Part shown: positions 17,793 through 26,040 of the stretch, one piece after another
Position numbering within the stretch: the first letter of the stretch is position 1
Layout: each line of letters starts with the position of its first letter
Assembly (NCBI RefSeq): GCF_002305855.1
Contig: NZ_CP022163.1
Location: forward strand, 6,014,292 to 6,078,291
Source of the DNA: Melittangium boletus DSM 14713
GTDB taxonomy: Bacteria; Myxococcota; Myxococcia; Myxococcales; Myxococcaceae
Direction: 5' to 3'
Length of the DNA stretch: 64,000 nucleotides
Notes under the pieces: model-generated
Databases searched by the model: none
Told to the model about the DNA's origin: nothing
Seen by the model: the letters and a program-made list of their open reading frames with translations, nothing else
Made by a program: the position numbers and the translations under genes

Positions 17793-18131
17793 TCAGAAAA
17801 GAGCGGCCTCACACACGTTGCTGGGGGCGTGCTCATCGCAGCGGATCATCTCCTGGAGGAAGGCGGCCTCCTGCTCCGGTGCACAGGTGTCCAGGCGCTC
17901 GTAGCACTCCAGCTGGGCCTGGAGCTGATCCTGATCCTCCGTGCCACACGCTTCGAACTGGACCTCGCAATGCGCCTCGTTGAACGCGGGCAGGGGCGCT
18001 TGTTCCAGGCAGGGCCGGGCCTTCTGATCCGCCGCCGAGTAGGCGTCCGCGAGCTGGGCGCACAGCGTATTCCGGCACCCGCCGAGACCCACCGCCGCCA
18101 GGCAGGCCAGCATCCATGCGGACTTCCCCAT
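17793..18131 (-). CDS. Small Cys-rich lipoprotein, paralogue 2
   Basis: A 112-residue lipoprotein: MGKSAWMLACLAAVGLGGC signal, then the same ordered motifs as the neighbouring paralogue: NTLCAQLADAY, RPCLEQ, AHCEVQFEACGTEDQDQL, LECYERLDTC, EQEAAFLQEMIRC and NVCEAAL. The spacing of Cys is conserved while other residues have diverged. It is followed by paralogue 1 after 138 bases in the direction of transcription and lies divergent to rplU. No function can be assigned. Confidence 0.75.
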   Translation of the reverse strand: MGKSAWMLACLAAVGLGGCRNTLCAQLADAYSAADQKARPCLEQAPLPAFNEAHCEVQFEACGTEDQDQLQAQLECYERLDTCAPEQEAAFLQEMIRCDEHAPSNVCEAALF

Positions 18132-18302
18132 CGGAACGGCTCCTGGGTTGAATTGGAGGAGACAAAGGAGGGCGATCATCCTACCCTTCCTGGAAACCGG
18201 CGGGGTCTCCGTCGGGGAGCGATGTGCGCCCCCCGCGCCATCTGCCTTGACTCCCCAGGGCTTCTCCCGTAGATCGGGCCCCCTTTGCATCGTAGGGCGG
18301 GT

Positions 18303-18332
18303 TTGTCCGTCCGACATGCTCGCCGGTATTCC
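18303..18332 (+). promoter_or_regulatory. Possible sigma-70-type promoter for rplU-rpmA
   Basis: TTGTCC (18303-18308) and TATTCC (18327-18332) are separated by 18 bases and lie 38 bases upstream of the rplU start. The match to -35/-10 consensus is only moderate. It is the best candidate seen in the rplU/lipoprotein intergenic region. Confidence 0.3.
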
Positions 18333-18369
18333 ACGGGTTGGTTAGACCCGGACAACCAGGGGTTCAACG

Positions 18370-18678
18370 ATGTACGCAGTCATTCGCACGGGCGGCAAGC
18401 AGTACCGCGTGGCCGAGGGCGACGTGCTCCGGATCGAGAAGGTCACGGGCGACGTCGGTACCGAGGTGACCTTCAACGACATCCTGCTGCTCGGTGGGTC
18501 CGACAGCCCGAAGATCGGGCAGCCGACCGTGTCGGGCGCGAAGGTCGTGGGCAAGATCCTCGCCCAGGACAAGCACCGCAAGGTGCTGCACTTCCGCAAG
18601 GAGAAGGAGGGCTGGACGCGCCGCCGTGGCCACCGTCAGCCCTACACCGAGGTCAAGGTTACCTCCATCTCCGGCTAG
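18370..18678 (+). CDS. rplU: 50S ribosomal protein L21
   Basis: A 102-residue L21 with the usual start MYAVIRTGGKQYRVAEGD, the KVGT-type middle (TGDVGTEVTFNDILLLGG) and the C-terminal RRRGHRQPYTEVKVTSISG that binds 23S rRNA. It heads the common rplU-rpmA-obg arrangement; rpmA starts 58 bases downstream. Confidence 0.97.
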   Translation: MYAVIRTGGKQYRVAEGDVLRIEKVTGDVGTEVTFNDILLLGGSDSPKIGQPTVSGAKVVGKILAQDKHRKVLHFRKEKEGWTRRRGHRQPYTEVKVTSISG

Positions 18679-18736
18679 TCCGGACCCACTTCCCGGAGCG
18701 CCGTGTGGCGCGCCGGCAGTCTCAGGAATCGGTGTC

Positions 18737-19003
18737 ATGGCACATAAAAAGGGACAGGGTTCTTCTCGCAACGGTCGCGACTCCAACCCGCAGTACCGGG
18801 GTGTGAAGGTGTACGCGGGCGAGACCGTGAGCGCGGGCAGCATCCTCGTGCGTCAGCTCGGTACGGTCATCCACCCCGGCAGCAACGTGAAGCTCGGGCG
18901 TGACTACACGCTCTACTCCACGGTCGACGGCGTGGTGAAGTACGAGCGTCAGGGACGGGACCGCAAGAAGGTGTCCGTCTATCCGGCTCAGGCGAGCGCC
19001 TGA
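18737..19003 (+). CDS. rpmA: 50S ribosomal protein L27
   Basis: An 88-residue L27 beginning MAHKKGQGSSRNGRDSNPQY, whose N-terminal tail reaches the peptidyl-transferase centre. The core VIHPGSNVKLGRDYTLYS is typical. The start is processed only at Met here: there is no N-terminal extension of the cleaved Firmicutes type. Confidence 0.97.
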   Translation: MAHKKGQGSSRNGRDSNPQYRGVKVYAGETVSAGSILVRQLGTVIHPGSNVKLGRDYTLYSTVDGVVKYERQGRDRKKVSVYPAQASA

Positions 19004-19024
19004 TCCAGGCGTCGTCTGAGTGAA

Positions 19025-19049
19025 GGGAGCCTGGGAGTCACGGGCTCCC
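19025..19049 (+). terminator. Hairpin between rpmA and obg
   Basis: GGGAGCC (19025-19031) pairs with GGCTCCC (19043-19049) around an 11-base loop, 22 bases after the rpmA stop. It may attenuate read-through from the ribosomal genes into obg or stabilise the rplU-rpmA mRNA end. Confidence 0.4.
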
Positions 19050-19137
19050 GGGTTGCCTCGCGAGCGGGTCGCTCCCGGTCCACACGCCCTCGGCGTTGGA
19101 CGTGGAGGCGGCCCGTTCCGCGTTTCGAGGGTCTGGG

Positions 19138-20487
19138 ATGAAATTCGTTGATGAAGTCCGCATCCAGGTGAAGGCCGGAGATGGCGGCAATGGCGCCGTG
19201 GCCTTCCGCCGGGAGAAGTACATCGACCGGGGTGGCCCCAACGGCGGGGATGGCGGCAATGGAGGCTCGGTCATCTTCGTGGCCGATCCCCAGCTGACGA
19301 CGCTGTTGGACTACCGCTACCAGCAGCACCACCGGGCCAGGAACGGTGAAGGCGGGATGGGCAATGACTGCAACGGCCGCTCGGCGGAGGATTTGATCCT
19401 CCGGGTGCCCGTGGGCACGCTCCTGCGCGACGAGGGGACCGGCGAGGTGTTGGCGGACCTGAGCGAGGCGGGCCAGCAGGTGGTGGCGTGCAAGGGCGGC
19501 CGGGGTGGCCTGGGCAACATGAACTTCGCCACGTCCACGCGGCAGACGCCGCGCTTCGCCCAGGACGGCACTCCCGGCGAGGAGCGCATGCTGCGGCTGG
19601 AGCTCAAGCTGTTGGCCGACGTGGGCCTGTTGGGCTTTCCCAACGCGGGCAAGAGCACGCTCATCTCCATCGTGAGCCGGGCCCGGCCGAAGATCGCCAA
19701 CTATCCGTTCACGACGCTCGTCCCCAACCTGGGCCTCGTCCAGTACAAGGATGGGTTGTCCTTCGTGATGGCGGACATCCCCGGGCTCATCGAGGGTGCC
19801 AGCGAGGGCGTGGGTCTGGGCCACCAGTTCCTGCGGCACGTGGAGCGCTGCAAGGTGCTCGTGCACCTGTTGGACATGGGCACGGAGACGGAGGATCGCG
19901 AGCCGCTGCGTGACTTCGACACCCTGAACCAGGAACTGCACAAGTACAGCGAGGAGCTGTCGCAGAAGCCCCAGGTGGTCGCCCTCAACAAGCTGGACCT
20001 GCCGCATGCCCAGGAACGGCTGGAGCCAGTGACGCGGGCCCTGCGCGAGCGGGGCATCGCCGTGTTTCCGGTCTCGTGCGCCACGGGTCTGGGGATGCAG
20101 CCGCTGCTGGACGCGGTGGCCGAGGTACTCTTCACCGGGCGCACGGACAAGCTGCGGGTGGAGCCGCCGCCCACCAAGGCTCGGGTGGCGAAGAAGGCCG
20201 CTCCGGCTCGCGGAACGGGCAAGGCTCCGGCGAAGAAGGCGGCCGTGAAGAAGGCACCCGCCAAGAAGGCCCCGGCGGAGAAGGCCGCCGCGAAGAAGGT
20301 GCCCGCCAAGAAGGCCGCCGCGAAGAAGACTTCGGCCAGGAAGGCCCCGGCGAAGAAGGCGGCCGTGAAGAAGGTGCCCGCCAAGAAGGCCGCCGCGAAG
20401 AAGACTTCGGCCAGGAAGGTCGCGAAGAAGGCTCCAGCGAAGAAGGCGGCCGCGAAGAAGAGCCCGGCGCGCCGCCGGAGGTCCTGA
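19138..20487 (+). CDS. obg: GTPase Obg with a histone-H1-like Lys/Ala tail
   Basis: A 449-residue ribosome-associated GTPase. Residues 1-158 form the glycine-rich Obg fold (GDGGNGAVAFRREK; GGDGGNGGSV). The G domain has GFPNAGKS (residues 166-173), TTLVPNLG, DIPGLIEGA, NKLD and SCA in order. The usual C-terminal OCT domain is not recognisable; instead residues about 340-449 are a basic, low-complexity tail of repeated KKAPAKKAAAKK-type units ending in ARRRRS, like eukaryotic histone H1 tails. The ATG at 19138 gives the standard MKFVDEVRIQV start. The next gene follows after four bases. Confidence 0.95.
   Translation: MKFVDEVRIQVKAGDGGNGAVAFRREKYIDRGGPNGGDGGNGGSVIFVADPQLTTLLDYRYQQHHRARNGEGGMGNDCNGRSAEDLILRVPVGTLLRDEGTGEVLADLSEAGQQVVACKGGRGGLGNMNFATSTRQTPRFAQDGTPGEERMLRLELKLLADVGLLGFPNAGKSTLISIVSRARPKIANYPFTTLVPNLGLVQYKDGLSFVMADIPGLIEGASEGVGLGHQFLRHVERCKVLVHLLDMGTETEDREPLRDFDTLNQELHKYSEELSQKPQVVALNKLDLPHAQERLEPVTRALRERGIAVFPVSCATGLGMQPLLDAVAEVLFTGRTDKLRVEPPPTKARVAKKAAPARGTGKAPAKKAAVKKAPAKKAPAEKAAAKKVPAKKAAAKKTSARKAPAKKAAVKKVPAKKAAAKKTSARKVAKKAPAKKAAAKKSPARRRRS
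20296..20419 (+). repeat. 49-bp direct repeat inside the obg tail
   Basis: The 49 bases at 20296-20344 recur identically at 20371-20419, with a 75-base period, inside the Lys/Ala-coding 3' end of obg. Shorter degenerate AAGAAGGC units fill the rest. This is a site where the tail could lengthen or shrink by slippage or recombination. Confidence 0.9.
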
Positions 20488-20491
20488 GGCG

Positions 20492-21181
20492 ATGGCGGGC
20501 GGCGGTCCTGGTTACGAGAAGCAGGAGAAGGCTCCGATGGATCCGGAATCGCTCCTGCTCGACGTACGCAGGGAGAAGATCGACAGGGTCATCTCCCAGC
20601 GCACGCGCACCTTCACGATCGTGTTGGATCGGCTGGAGGACAGCTTCAACATGGCCGCGGTGATGCGCACCTGCGAGGCCAACGGCCTCCAGGAAGTGCA
20701 CGTCATCGTCAATCCGGCGGCGCCCTTCATGCCCAACTCCCGGGTGGGGCAGGGGTGCGACAAGTGGCTCGACGTGAAGCTCTACAAGGACTTCGCCTCG
20801 TGCCGGGAGCATCTCAAGTCGCGGGGCTTTTCCCTGTACGCCTCCGCGATCCGCGAGGATGCCCAGAGCCTGTACTCCCTGCGCTTCGACTCGAAGATCG
20901 CGCTCATCTTCGGCAACGAGCGTGACGGCGTGAGCCAGGAGGTGCTGGATGGCTCGGATGGGACCTTCTGGATTCCCATGCGGGGCTTCAGCCAGAGCCT
21001 GAACATCTCCGCCGCCGCCTCGGCCTGCGTCACCCGGGCCATTTCCTGGCGCGAGGAGCACCTGGGCCGTGTAGGGGATTTGACGGAGGCCGAAGCCCAG
21101 GTCCTGCGCGAGCGCTTCTATATGCTCGCCGTGAAACAGCGGCGGCGGATCTTCAAGAAATCGGCTCCCGCCCAGCCTTGA
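20492..21181 (+). CDS. SpoU/TrmH-family RNA 2'-O-methyltransferase
   Basis: A 229-residue SPOUT enzyme. The three family motifs are present: FNMAAVMRTCEANGL (motif 1), IFGNERDGVS (motif 2) and IPMRGFSQSLNISAAASA (motif 3), which form the SAM-binding trefoil knot. The overall look, including the C-terminal REEHLG...RERFY...RRRIF helix, fits tRNA Gm18 methyltransferase TrmH better than the rRNA enzyme RlmB. A second ATG at 20537, with GGAGAAGG just before it, may be the true start and would give 214 residues. It is the fourth gene after rplU. Confidence 0.85.
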   Translation: MAGGGPGYEKQEKAPMDPESLLLDVRREKIDRVISQRTRTFTIVLDRLEDSFNMAAVMRTCEANGLQEVHVIVNPAAPFMPNSRVGQGCDKWLDVKLYKDFASCREHLKSRGFSLYASAIREDAQSLYSLRFDSKIALIFGNERDGVSQEVLDGSDGTFWIPMRGFSQSLNISAAASACVTRAISWREEHLGRVGDLTEAEAQVLRERFYMLAVKQRRRIFKKSAPAQP

Positions 21182-21260
21182 ATGCCCGGCCCGGGCGGCC
21201 CGTCCGCAGGACAGATGGAACACACGGGCCCACCGCCCGCCAGGAGAGAGAGCTCACGCC

Positions 21261-22010
21261 ATGCACCTCGAGATGCTGCTCATGACCCTGCTCGCCGCCC
21301 CCGTGGCGGCCGCCGCCCCGGCCCCCGCTGCCCCGGCCGCTCAGGCACCCGCGAAGCAGGCACCCGCTCCCACTCCAGCCGCCAAGGCTCCCGAGAAGAA
21401 GACGGCCGCCCCGACGCCCGAGGTGAAGGACCTGGTGGACCGGATGCAGGCCTTCTACGAGAAGACGCAGGACTTCACGGCCGACTTCAAGCAGGACTAC
21501 AAGTACAAGGTCCTGCGGCGCACCCAGTCCTCGACGGGCAAGGTCATCTACAAGAAGCCTGGGCTCATGCGTTGGGAGTACGAGAAGCCCTCCGTGCGGA
21601 CCTTCGTCCTGGCTGGCGAGAAGGTGTACGCGCATGACCCCGAGGCGCAGACGCTGAGCGTGGGCCGCATCGACACCAATCAATTGTCGGCCTCGGTGAC
21701 GTTCCTCTTCGGCAAGGGCAAGCTCGCCGACGAGTTCTCCATCACCAAGGGCGACTGCAAGGACTGCAAGGGCACGCTGCTGGTGCTGGATCCGTTGAAG
21801 GAGGAGCCGCGCTTCCGCCAGGTGCGTCTGGAGGTGGATCCGAAGACGGCGCAGGTGCTCAAGAGCACCGTCGTGGATCCAGACGGCAGCGAGAACGCCA
21901 TCGCCTTCCTGAACCTCAAGACGAACGTGGGCATCGACGCCGATCGTTTCAAGATCAACCCCCCCGAGGGCACGCGCATCGACGATCTCACGAAGATGAT
22001 GCAGAAGTAG
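21261..22010 (+). CDS. lolA: LolA-like outer-membrane lipoprotein carrier
   Basis: A 249-residue periplasmic protein that should carry lipoproteins from the inner-membrane LolCDE complex to the outer membrane. A signal peptide (MHLEMLLMTLLAAPVAAA) is followed by a 35-residue Ala/Pro/Lys linker. The LolA fold is visible from VDRMQAFYEKTQDFTADFKQ, KVIYKKPGLMRWEYEKP and VLKSTVVDPDGSENAIAFLNLKTN. The Pro-rich linker is longer than in E. coli. The next lipoprotein gene begins four bases after its stop. Given the many lipoproteins in this window, a LolA is expected. Confidence 0.9.
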   Translation: MHLEMLLMTLLAAPVAAAAPAPAAPAAQAPAKQAPAPTPAAKAPEKKTAAPTPEVKDLVDRMQAFYEKTQDFTADFKQDYKYKVLRRTQSSTGKVIYKKPGLMRWEYEKPSVRTFVLAGEKVYAHDPEAQTLSVGRIDTNQLSASVTFLFGKGKLADEFSITKGDCKDCKGTLLVLDPLKEEPRFRQVRLEVDPKTAQVLKSTVVDPDGSENAIAFLNLKTNVGIDADRFKINPPEGTRIDDLTKMMQK

Positions 22011-22013
22011 TTC

Positions 22014-23468
22014 ATGGGGAGCGCACGTCTCGGGACCCTGCTGCTGTGGCTCGCCGGGTGTCGGCACCCCGCGGCGCTCCCTCCCGCGTCCGAGGTGGCT
22101 CCGGGCAATCTCGCCGGAATGACGCTGCCCCTGCTGCCCTCGCCCCACCTGCGGCTCGCGGTGGAGGGCGACCTGAATGGCCGGCCCCTCCCCGTGGTGT
22201 TGGATGTCGCCCGGGCACTCTCCGCGGTGTCCTCGGGCTGCTGGGACGAGAAGCGGCCCGCTCCGCCCGTCATGGGCTCGGCGCGTGTGCCCGACGTCTC
22301 GTCCCTCCCCGGCAACCTCCGCGATTGGCCCCTCGTGCGGCTGTCGGGTCTGCGCGTGGGGAACGTGCTCCTGGGGCCTCGGGGCATGGGCCTCACCGGG
22401 GAGCGCGCCTGTGCGGTGACGCTCGGCGCGGACGTCCTCTCGCCGTACGCCTTCACGGTGGATTCCCTGCGCCGGGAAGTGTCCTTCGAGAAGTCCCGGC
22501 CCCGCGCCGCGTACCTGGCCGAGGTACCTCTGCCCGGCGTGGAGACCGCCGAGGAGGTGCACGCGCTCGAACTCTCCCGGGAGCCGGTGGGGGACTGGCC
22601 CTTGCTGGCGGCTCGGCTGACCCAGGGCGAGGTGGTCCTCACGGGGCCCTTCGTGCTGGCCTCGCGCGAGCCCTTCTCCCGGCTCGCGCAGGGGGCCGCC
22701 GAGGCGCAGCGGCTCCTGCCCCTGGAGACCGCGGCCAACCTGCCCCCGCGGGCCTATCTGATGGACTCGGTGGAGGTGGCCTCGGACGTGGGCGTGGCGC
22801 CCCTGGTGATGGAGGCCGGAGTGGGCTGGCGCAACCCGACCACGCTGGGCCGGTTGGGGCCGGACGTGTGGGGACGTTTTCGCGCCACGCTGGACGTGCA
22901 GGGGAACACGCTGGTGTTGAGGCGGCCTCGCGTGCGAAGCCTCGAGGGTCATCAGCGCTGCGCTCGTCCGGACGCCAAGGGGTTCGCGGAGACGTTTCGC
23001 GAGGAGGACTGCTTCGCGTTGCACGTGCGGCGCGGCGCGGGGGGGCGCACGGCCGTCACGGGGGCGGTGTTCCGGGACCTGCCCGAAGGGGGGCGGGTAC
23101 ACCTGGAGCCATTGGGCGAGGACGGCAAGCCGCTGACGCTGACATGCCAGGTGGGCTTCTCGTTCGCGCCCACGAGCCGGGGCGTGACGACGCAGCACCT
23201 GATGCCGTGGCCGAGGCTGCTCCAGTCGATGCCCGAGTGCGCCGAGGCGCTCCAGTCCGTACGCGGCTACGCCCTGGCGCTCTTCGAGGAGGGGCAGATG
23301 CCGGAGTGCCCCAATGCGTGCGTCTTCGTGCACCAGTCGAGCACCCGGCGCACCGTGTGCGAGTGCCAGCCGACGCCCCTGGGTGACACGCTCATCCCCC
23401 AGCGAAGCCACACGCCCCGGCCTCCGACGAAGAAGGAGCGCGAGCTGGAGCCAGAGGATCCGCACTGA
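22014..23468 (+). CDS. Lipoprotein with degenerate aspartyl-protease-like fold
   Basis: A 484-residue protein with a short lipoprotein signal (LLLWLAGC). The stretch PLPVVLDVARALSAVSSGC followed, 80 residues later, by VTLGADVLSPYAFTVDSLRREVSFEKS resembles the two landmarks of bacterial retropepsin-like aspartyl proteases (the VLDTGA loop and the IGADFL...VTIDY strand). The catalytic Asp-Thr-Gly is not intact here (VLDVAR), so it is probably not active as a protease. A second Cys-rich part (RTVCECQPTP, MPECPNACVF) lies near the C-terminus. It is coupled to lolA by a four-base gap. The function is unknown. Confidence 0.6.
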   Translation: MGSARLGTLLLWLAGCRHPAALPPASEVAPGNLAGMTLPLLPSPHLRLAVEGDLNGRPLPVVLDVARALSAVSSGCWDEKRPAPPVMGSARVPDVSSLPGNLRDWPLVRLSGLRVGNVLLGPRGMGLTGERACAVTLGADVLSPYAFTVDSLRREVSFEKSRPRAAYLAEVPLPGVETAEEVHALELSREPVGDWPLLAARLTQGEVVLTGPFVLASREPFSRLAQGAAEAQRLLPLETAANLPPRAYLMDSVEVASDVGVAPLVMEAGVGWRNPTTLGRLGPDVWGRFRATLDVQGNTLVLRRPRVRSLEGHQRCARPDAKGFAETFREEDCFALHVRRGAGGRTAVTGAVFRDLPEGGRVHLEPLGEDGKPLTLTCQVGFSFAPTSRGVTTQHLMPWPRLLQSMPECAEALQSVRGYALALFEEGQMPECPNACVFVHQSSTRRTVCECQPTPLGDTLIPQRSHTPRPPTKKERELEPEDPH

Positions 23469-23490
23469 CGCCACCCGGAGCCGGGTGGCG
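23469..23490. terminator. Bidirectional terminator-like inverted repeat
   Basis: CGCCACCCGG (23469-23478) and CCGGGTGGCG (23481-23490) form a perfect stem directly after the stop of the plus-strand lipoprotein gene and 11 bases before the rimO stop. It sits between convergent genes and should terminate both. Confidence 0.7.
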
Positions 23491-23501
23491 CCGGGGAGGC
23501 G

Positions 23502-24911
23502 TTAGCGGGGCGCCGCCACCACGGGCAGCGGGAAGGCCTCGCGCGGCTTGTGCACGCGGTCCTTCGGGTTGGGGCGCTCGACCACCTTGCCCACCAGGTC
23601 GTAGTCGTGCGCCTCGGTGATCTCCAACGTGACGAACTCGCCCGGGTAGGCGAGGCCGTCGTTGATGTAGACCTGTCCGTCGATCTCCGGCGCTTGGCCC
23701 TCGTGACGGCCCACCAGCAGGTGCTCGGACTCCTCGCTCGGGCCCTCCACCAGCACTTCGATGCGCTTGCCCACGAGCTTCTTGTTCTGCTCGCGGTTGA
23801 TGCGCTTCTGGATGGCCATCACCTCGCGCCACCGCCGCTCGATGGTCTGCTTGGGGACCTTGTTGTCGTAGTCGTACGCCGCGGTGCCTTCCTCGTCCGA
23901 GTACTGGAACACGCCCAGCCGCTCGAAACGCTGCTCCTTGACGAACTCCTTGAGCAGCTCGAAGTCCTCCTCGGTCTCGCCCGGCAGGCCGACGATCATC
24001 GAGGTGCGCATGACGAGCCCTGGCACCCGCTCGCGCAGCTTGGCGAGCAGTCCCTTGAGGAACGTCGAGTCCCGGCCGCGCTTCATCGACAGGAGCAGCT
24101 TGTCGCTCGCGTGCTGCAGCGGCATGTCCAGGTAGCGGGCGATCTTCTTCTCCGTGGCCATCAGCTCGATGAGCTCATCGGTGAAGACGCGCGGGTAGGC
24201 GTAGTGCAGGCGGATCCACTTCACGTCCACCTTCACCAGCTCGCGCAGCAGGTCGTGCAGCTTCGGGCGCCCGGGCAGATCGTGGCCGTAGGCCGTGAGA
24301 TCCTGCGCCACCAGGTTCAGCTCCTGCACTCCCTGATCCGCGAGCTTCCGGGCCTCGGCCACCACGTCCGCGATGGGGCGCGAGCGCTGGCCGCCGCGCA
24401 GCGTGGGGATGATGCAGAAGGCGCACGCGTTGTCACAGCCCTCGGAGATCTTCAGATAGGCCGTGTACGACGGCATCGAGTTCTCACGCGGCGTCTGCGC
24501 GTCGTGGATGTAGTCGGGATCCGGAATCACCTGCCGGGGGCTGGCCTCGGCGGCGAGCAGATCGCCAATCTGCGCGTAGGCGCTCGTGCCGAGGAAGTGA
24601 TCCACCTCGGGCATTTCCTTGGAGAGCTCGGCGCCGTAGCGCTGGGACAGACAGCCGGTGACGACGAGCGTGTTGCACACGCCCGTCTTCTTGAGCTCGG
24701 CCATCTCCAGGATGGAGTCCACGGACTCCTGCTTGGCGGGACCGATGAAGGCGCAGGTGTTGACGACGATGACCTCGGCCGCGGCGGGATCCTGCACCAG
24801 CGAGTAGCCCCGCTGCTTGAGCGTGCCGAGCATCACCTCGGAGTCCACCCGGTTCTTCGGGCAGCCGAGGGTCATCATGTAGAGGTTCTTGTTGTCTGAA
24901 GGGTTGCGCAC
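23502..24911 (-). CDS. rimO: Ribosomal protein S12 methylthiotransferase RimO
   Basis: A 469-residue radical SAM enzyme that adds a methylthio group to Asp of ribosomal protein S12. The N-terminal UPF0004 domain starts TLGCPKNRVDSE, a RimO rather than MiaB signature. The radical SAM cluster is Cys159, Cys163, Cys166 in CDNACAFC. A TRAM domain ends the protein (VLVEGPSEESEHLLVGRHEGQ, ...GQVYIND...GEFVTLEITEA). The GTG at 24911 is chosen as start; it lies seven bases after the stop of the preceding gene, whose frame would otherwise be overlapped. Last gene of the rnj-yajQ operon. Confidence 0.93.
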   Translation of the reverse strand: MRNPSDNKNLYMMTLGCPKNRVDSEVMLGTLKQRGYSLVQDPAAAEVIVVNTCAFIGPAKQESVDSILEMAELKKTGVCNTLVVTGCLSQRYGAELSKEMPEVDHFLGTSAYAQIGDLLAAEASPRQVIPDPDYIHDAQTPRENSMPSYTAYLKISEGCDNACAFCIIPTLRGGQRSRPIADVVAEARKLADQGVQELNLVAQDLTAYGHDLPGRPKLHDLLRELVKVDVKWIRLHYAYPRVFTDELIELMATEKKIARYLDMPLQHASDKLLLSMKRGRDSTFLKGLLAKLRERVPGLVMRTSMIVGLPGETEEDFELLKEFVKEQRFERLGVFQYSDEEGTAAYDYDNKVPKQTIERRWREVMAIQKRINREQNKKLVGKRIEVLVEGPSEESEHLLVGRHEGQAPEIDGQVYINDGLAYPGEFVTLEITEAHDYDLVGKVVERPNPKDRVHKPREAFPLPVVAAPR

Positions 24912-24918
24912 GGCTCTC

Positions 24919-26037
24919 CTACCGCATTCCAAGTTCGGTCCGCTCGAAGCGATCGCCACTCCAAGCGAAGTTGATGGTCGGGCCGTTCGAGTAACCAATC
25001 CGCAACGTGCCTTCTTCGTCGAGCACCATCGAATTCGCACGGCCCAGGGCGCAAGTGGCGGCCGGCCACTCGAGCGCCCGCTGTGCCGTCTTCCCCTTCA
25101 CCAGGTAGAAGCCGAAGCGCAGCTCCTTGCCCGCGTCACACGTGCCCTTGGCCGTGTAGGGGTTCTCGCCCGAGAGCACCACGACCAGGGGCTTGCCATT
25201 GGGCAGGGTCAGGGACTCGGGGACGCTCAGGCCCGCCTCCTGGGCGGACAGGCCGCCCGGGGCCACCATCTCCTCCAGCAGGGCGGGAGTCAGGTTCGAG
25301 TCCGCCTCCACCCACGAGGGGTAGCTGAGGATGCCGTAGCCGAGCCATCCCCCCGCGTTGCCCTCGAGCCCCACCACGTCCTCGGGAGGCTTGAGCTTGA
25401 GGCCCTTGCGAAACTCGTCCGGCAGCCGGAGCGCCTCGCCCACCATGCCTCCGTCCTTGCAGTTGGAGACGGCGGGGGGCCTCGTGCCCTCGCCGTCCAC
25501 GTCCTCATAGGTGAGGCACAGGTCGAGCACGAGCGGCTCCACCGCGGGAATGCGGGGCAGGGCCCGCGCGGGCACGGCCACCTCGAAGGTGAGCGTGTTG
25601 TCCTTGCGCTGGACGCTGGCCTCCACCAGCTTCTGGGCATACGCGGAGGTGCCGCTCTCGGACGGCGAGGCCCGCTTGCCATCGAAGGCGAAGCGGAAGG
25701 TATTGCCGGTGGCGGTGACTCCGGCGTCCGGGAAGAAGAGCGTCAGGGTGAGGAAGTCCGCCGACTGGAGCTGATCGTCCGTGGTCTCCACGCCCACGAA
25801 GAGCGTGTCCTTGCGCCAGCCGACCCGGGCGGTGAATGACGCGCTCGCGTCCAGTGACGCCGGCGGCTTGAGCGTGAGCGTGGCGGGGAAGTCCTTCAGG
25901 CTCCCATCCAGCTTGGGCTCCTTGGCGAGCGCGGGCACGGGCTTGAGCTGCCGCGGCTTGGGCTCGGCCGGCGTCTGGGCCTGGGTGGACAGGGGCAGCA
26001 GGGCCGCGAGCACGGCGGAGGCGACGAGTGAGCGCAC
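24919..26037 (-). CDS. Secreted CBM9/DOMON-like domain protein
   Basis: A 372-residue exported protein (signal MRSLVASAVLAALLPLSTQAQ). Residues 35-190 resemble the CBM9-like beta-sandwich found in sugar- or haem-binding proteins: KEPKLDGSLKDFPATLTL, VGWRKDTLFVGVETTDDQL, NTLTFEVAVPARALPR. The rest is unrecognised, with two Cys (CDAGKEL, TCALGRA) that may bond. It is the third gene in a tight minus-strand operon (three bases after yajQ, seven before rimO), an odd place for a secreted protein. The ligand is unknown. Confidence 0.6.
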   Translation of the reverse strand: MRSLVASAVLAALLPLSTQAQTPAEPKPRQLKPVPALAKEPKLDGSLKDFPATLTLKPPASLDASASFTARVGWRKDTLFVGVETTDDQLQSADFLTLTLFFPDAGVTATGNTFRFAFDGKRASPSESGTSAYAQKLVEASVQRKDNTLTFEVAVPARALPRIPAVEPLVLDLCLTYEDVDGEGTRPPAVSNCKDGGMVGEALRLPDEFRKGLKLKPPEDVVGLEGNAGGWLGYGILSYPSWVEADSNLTPALLEEMVAPGGLSAQEAGLSVPESLTLPNGKPLVVVLSGENPYTAKGTCDAGKELRFGFYLVKGKTAQRALEWPAATCALGRANSMVLDEEGTLRIGYSNGPTINFAWSGDRFERTELGMR

Positions 26038-26040
26038 GGC

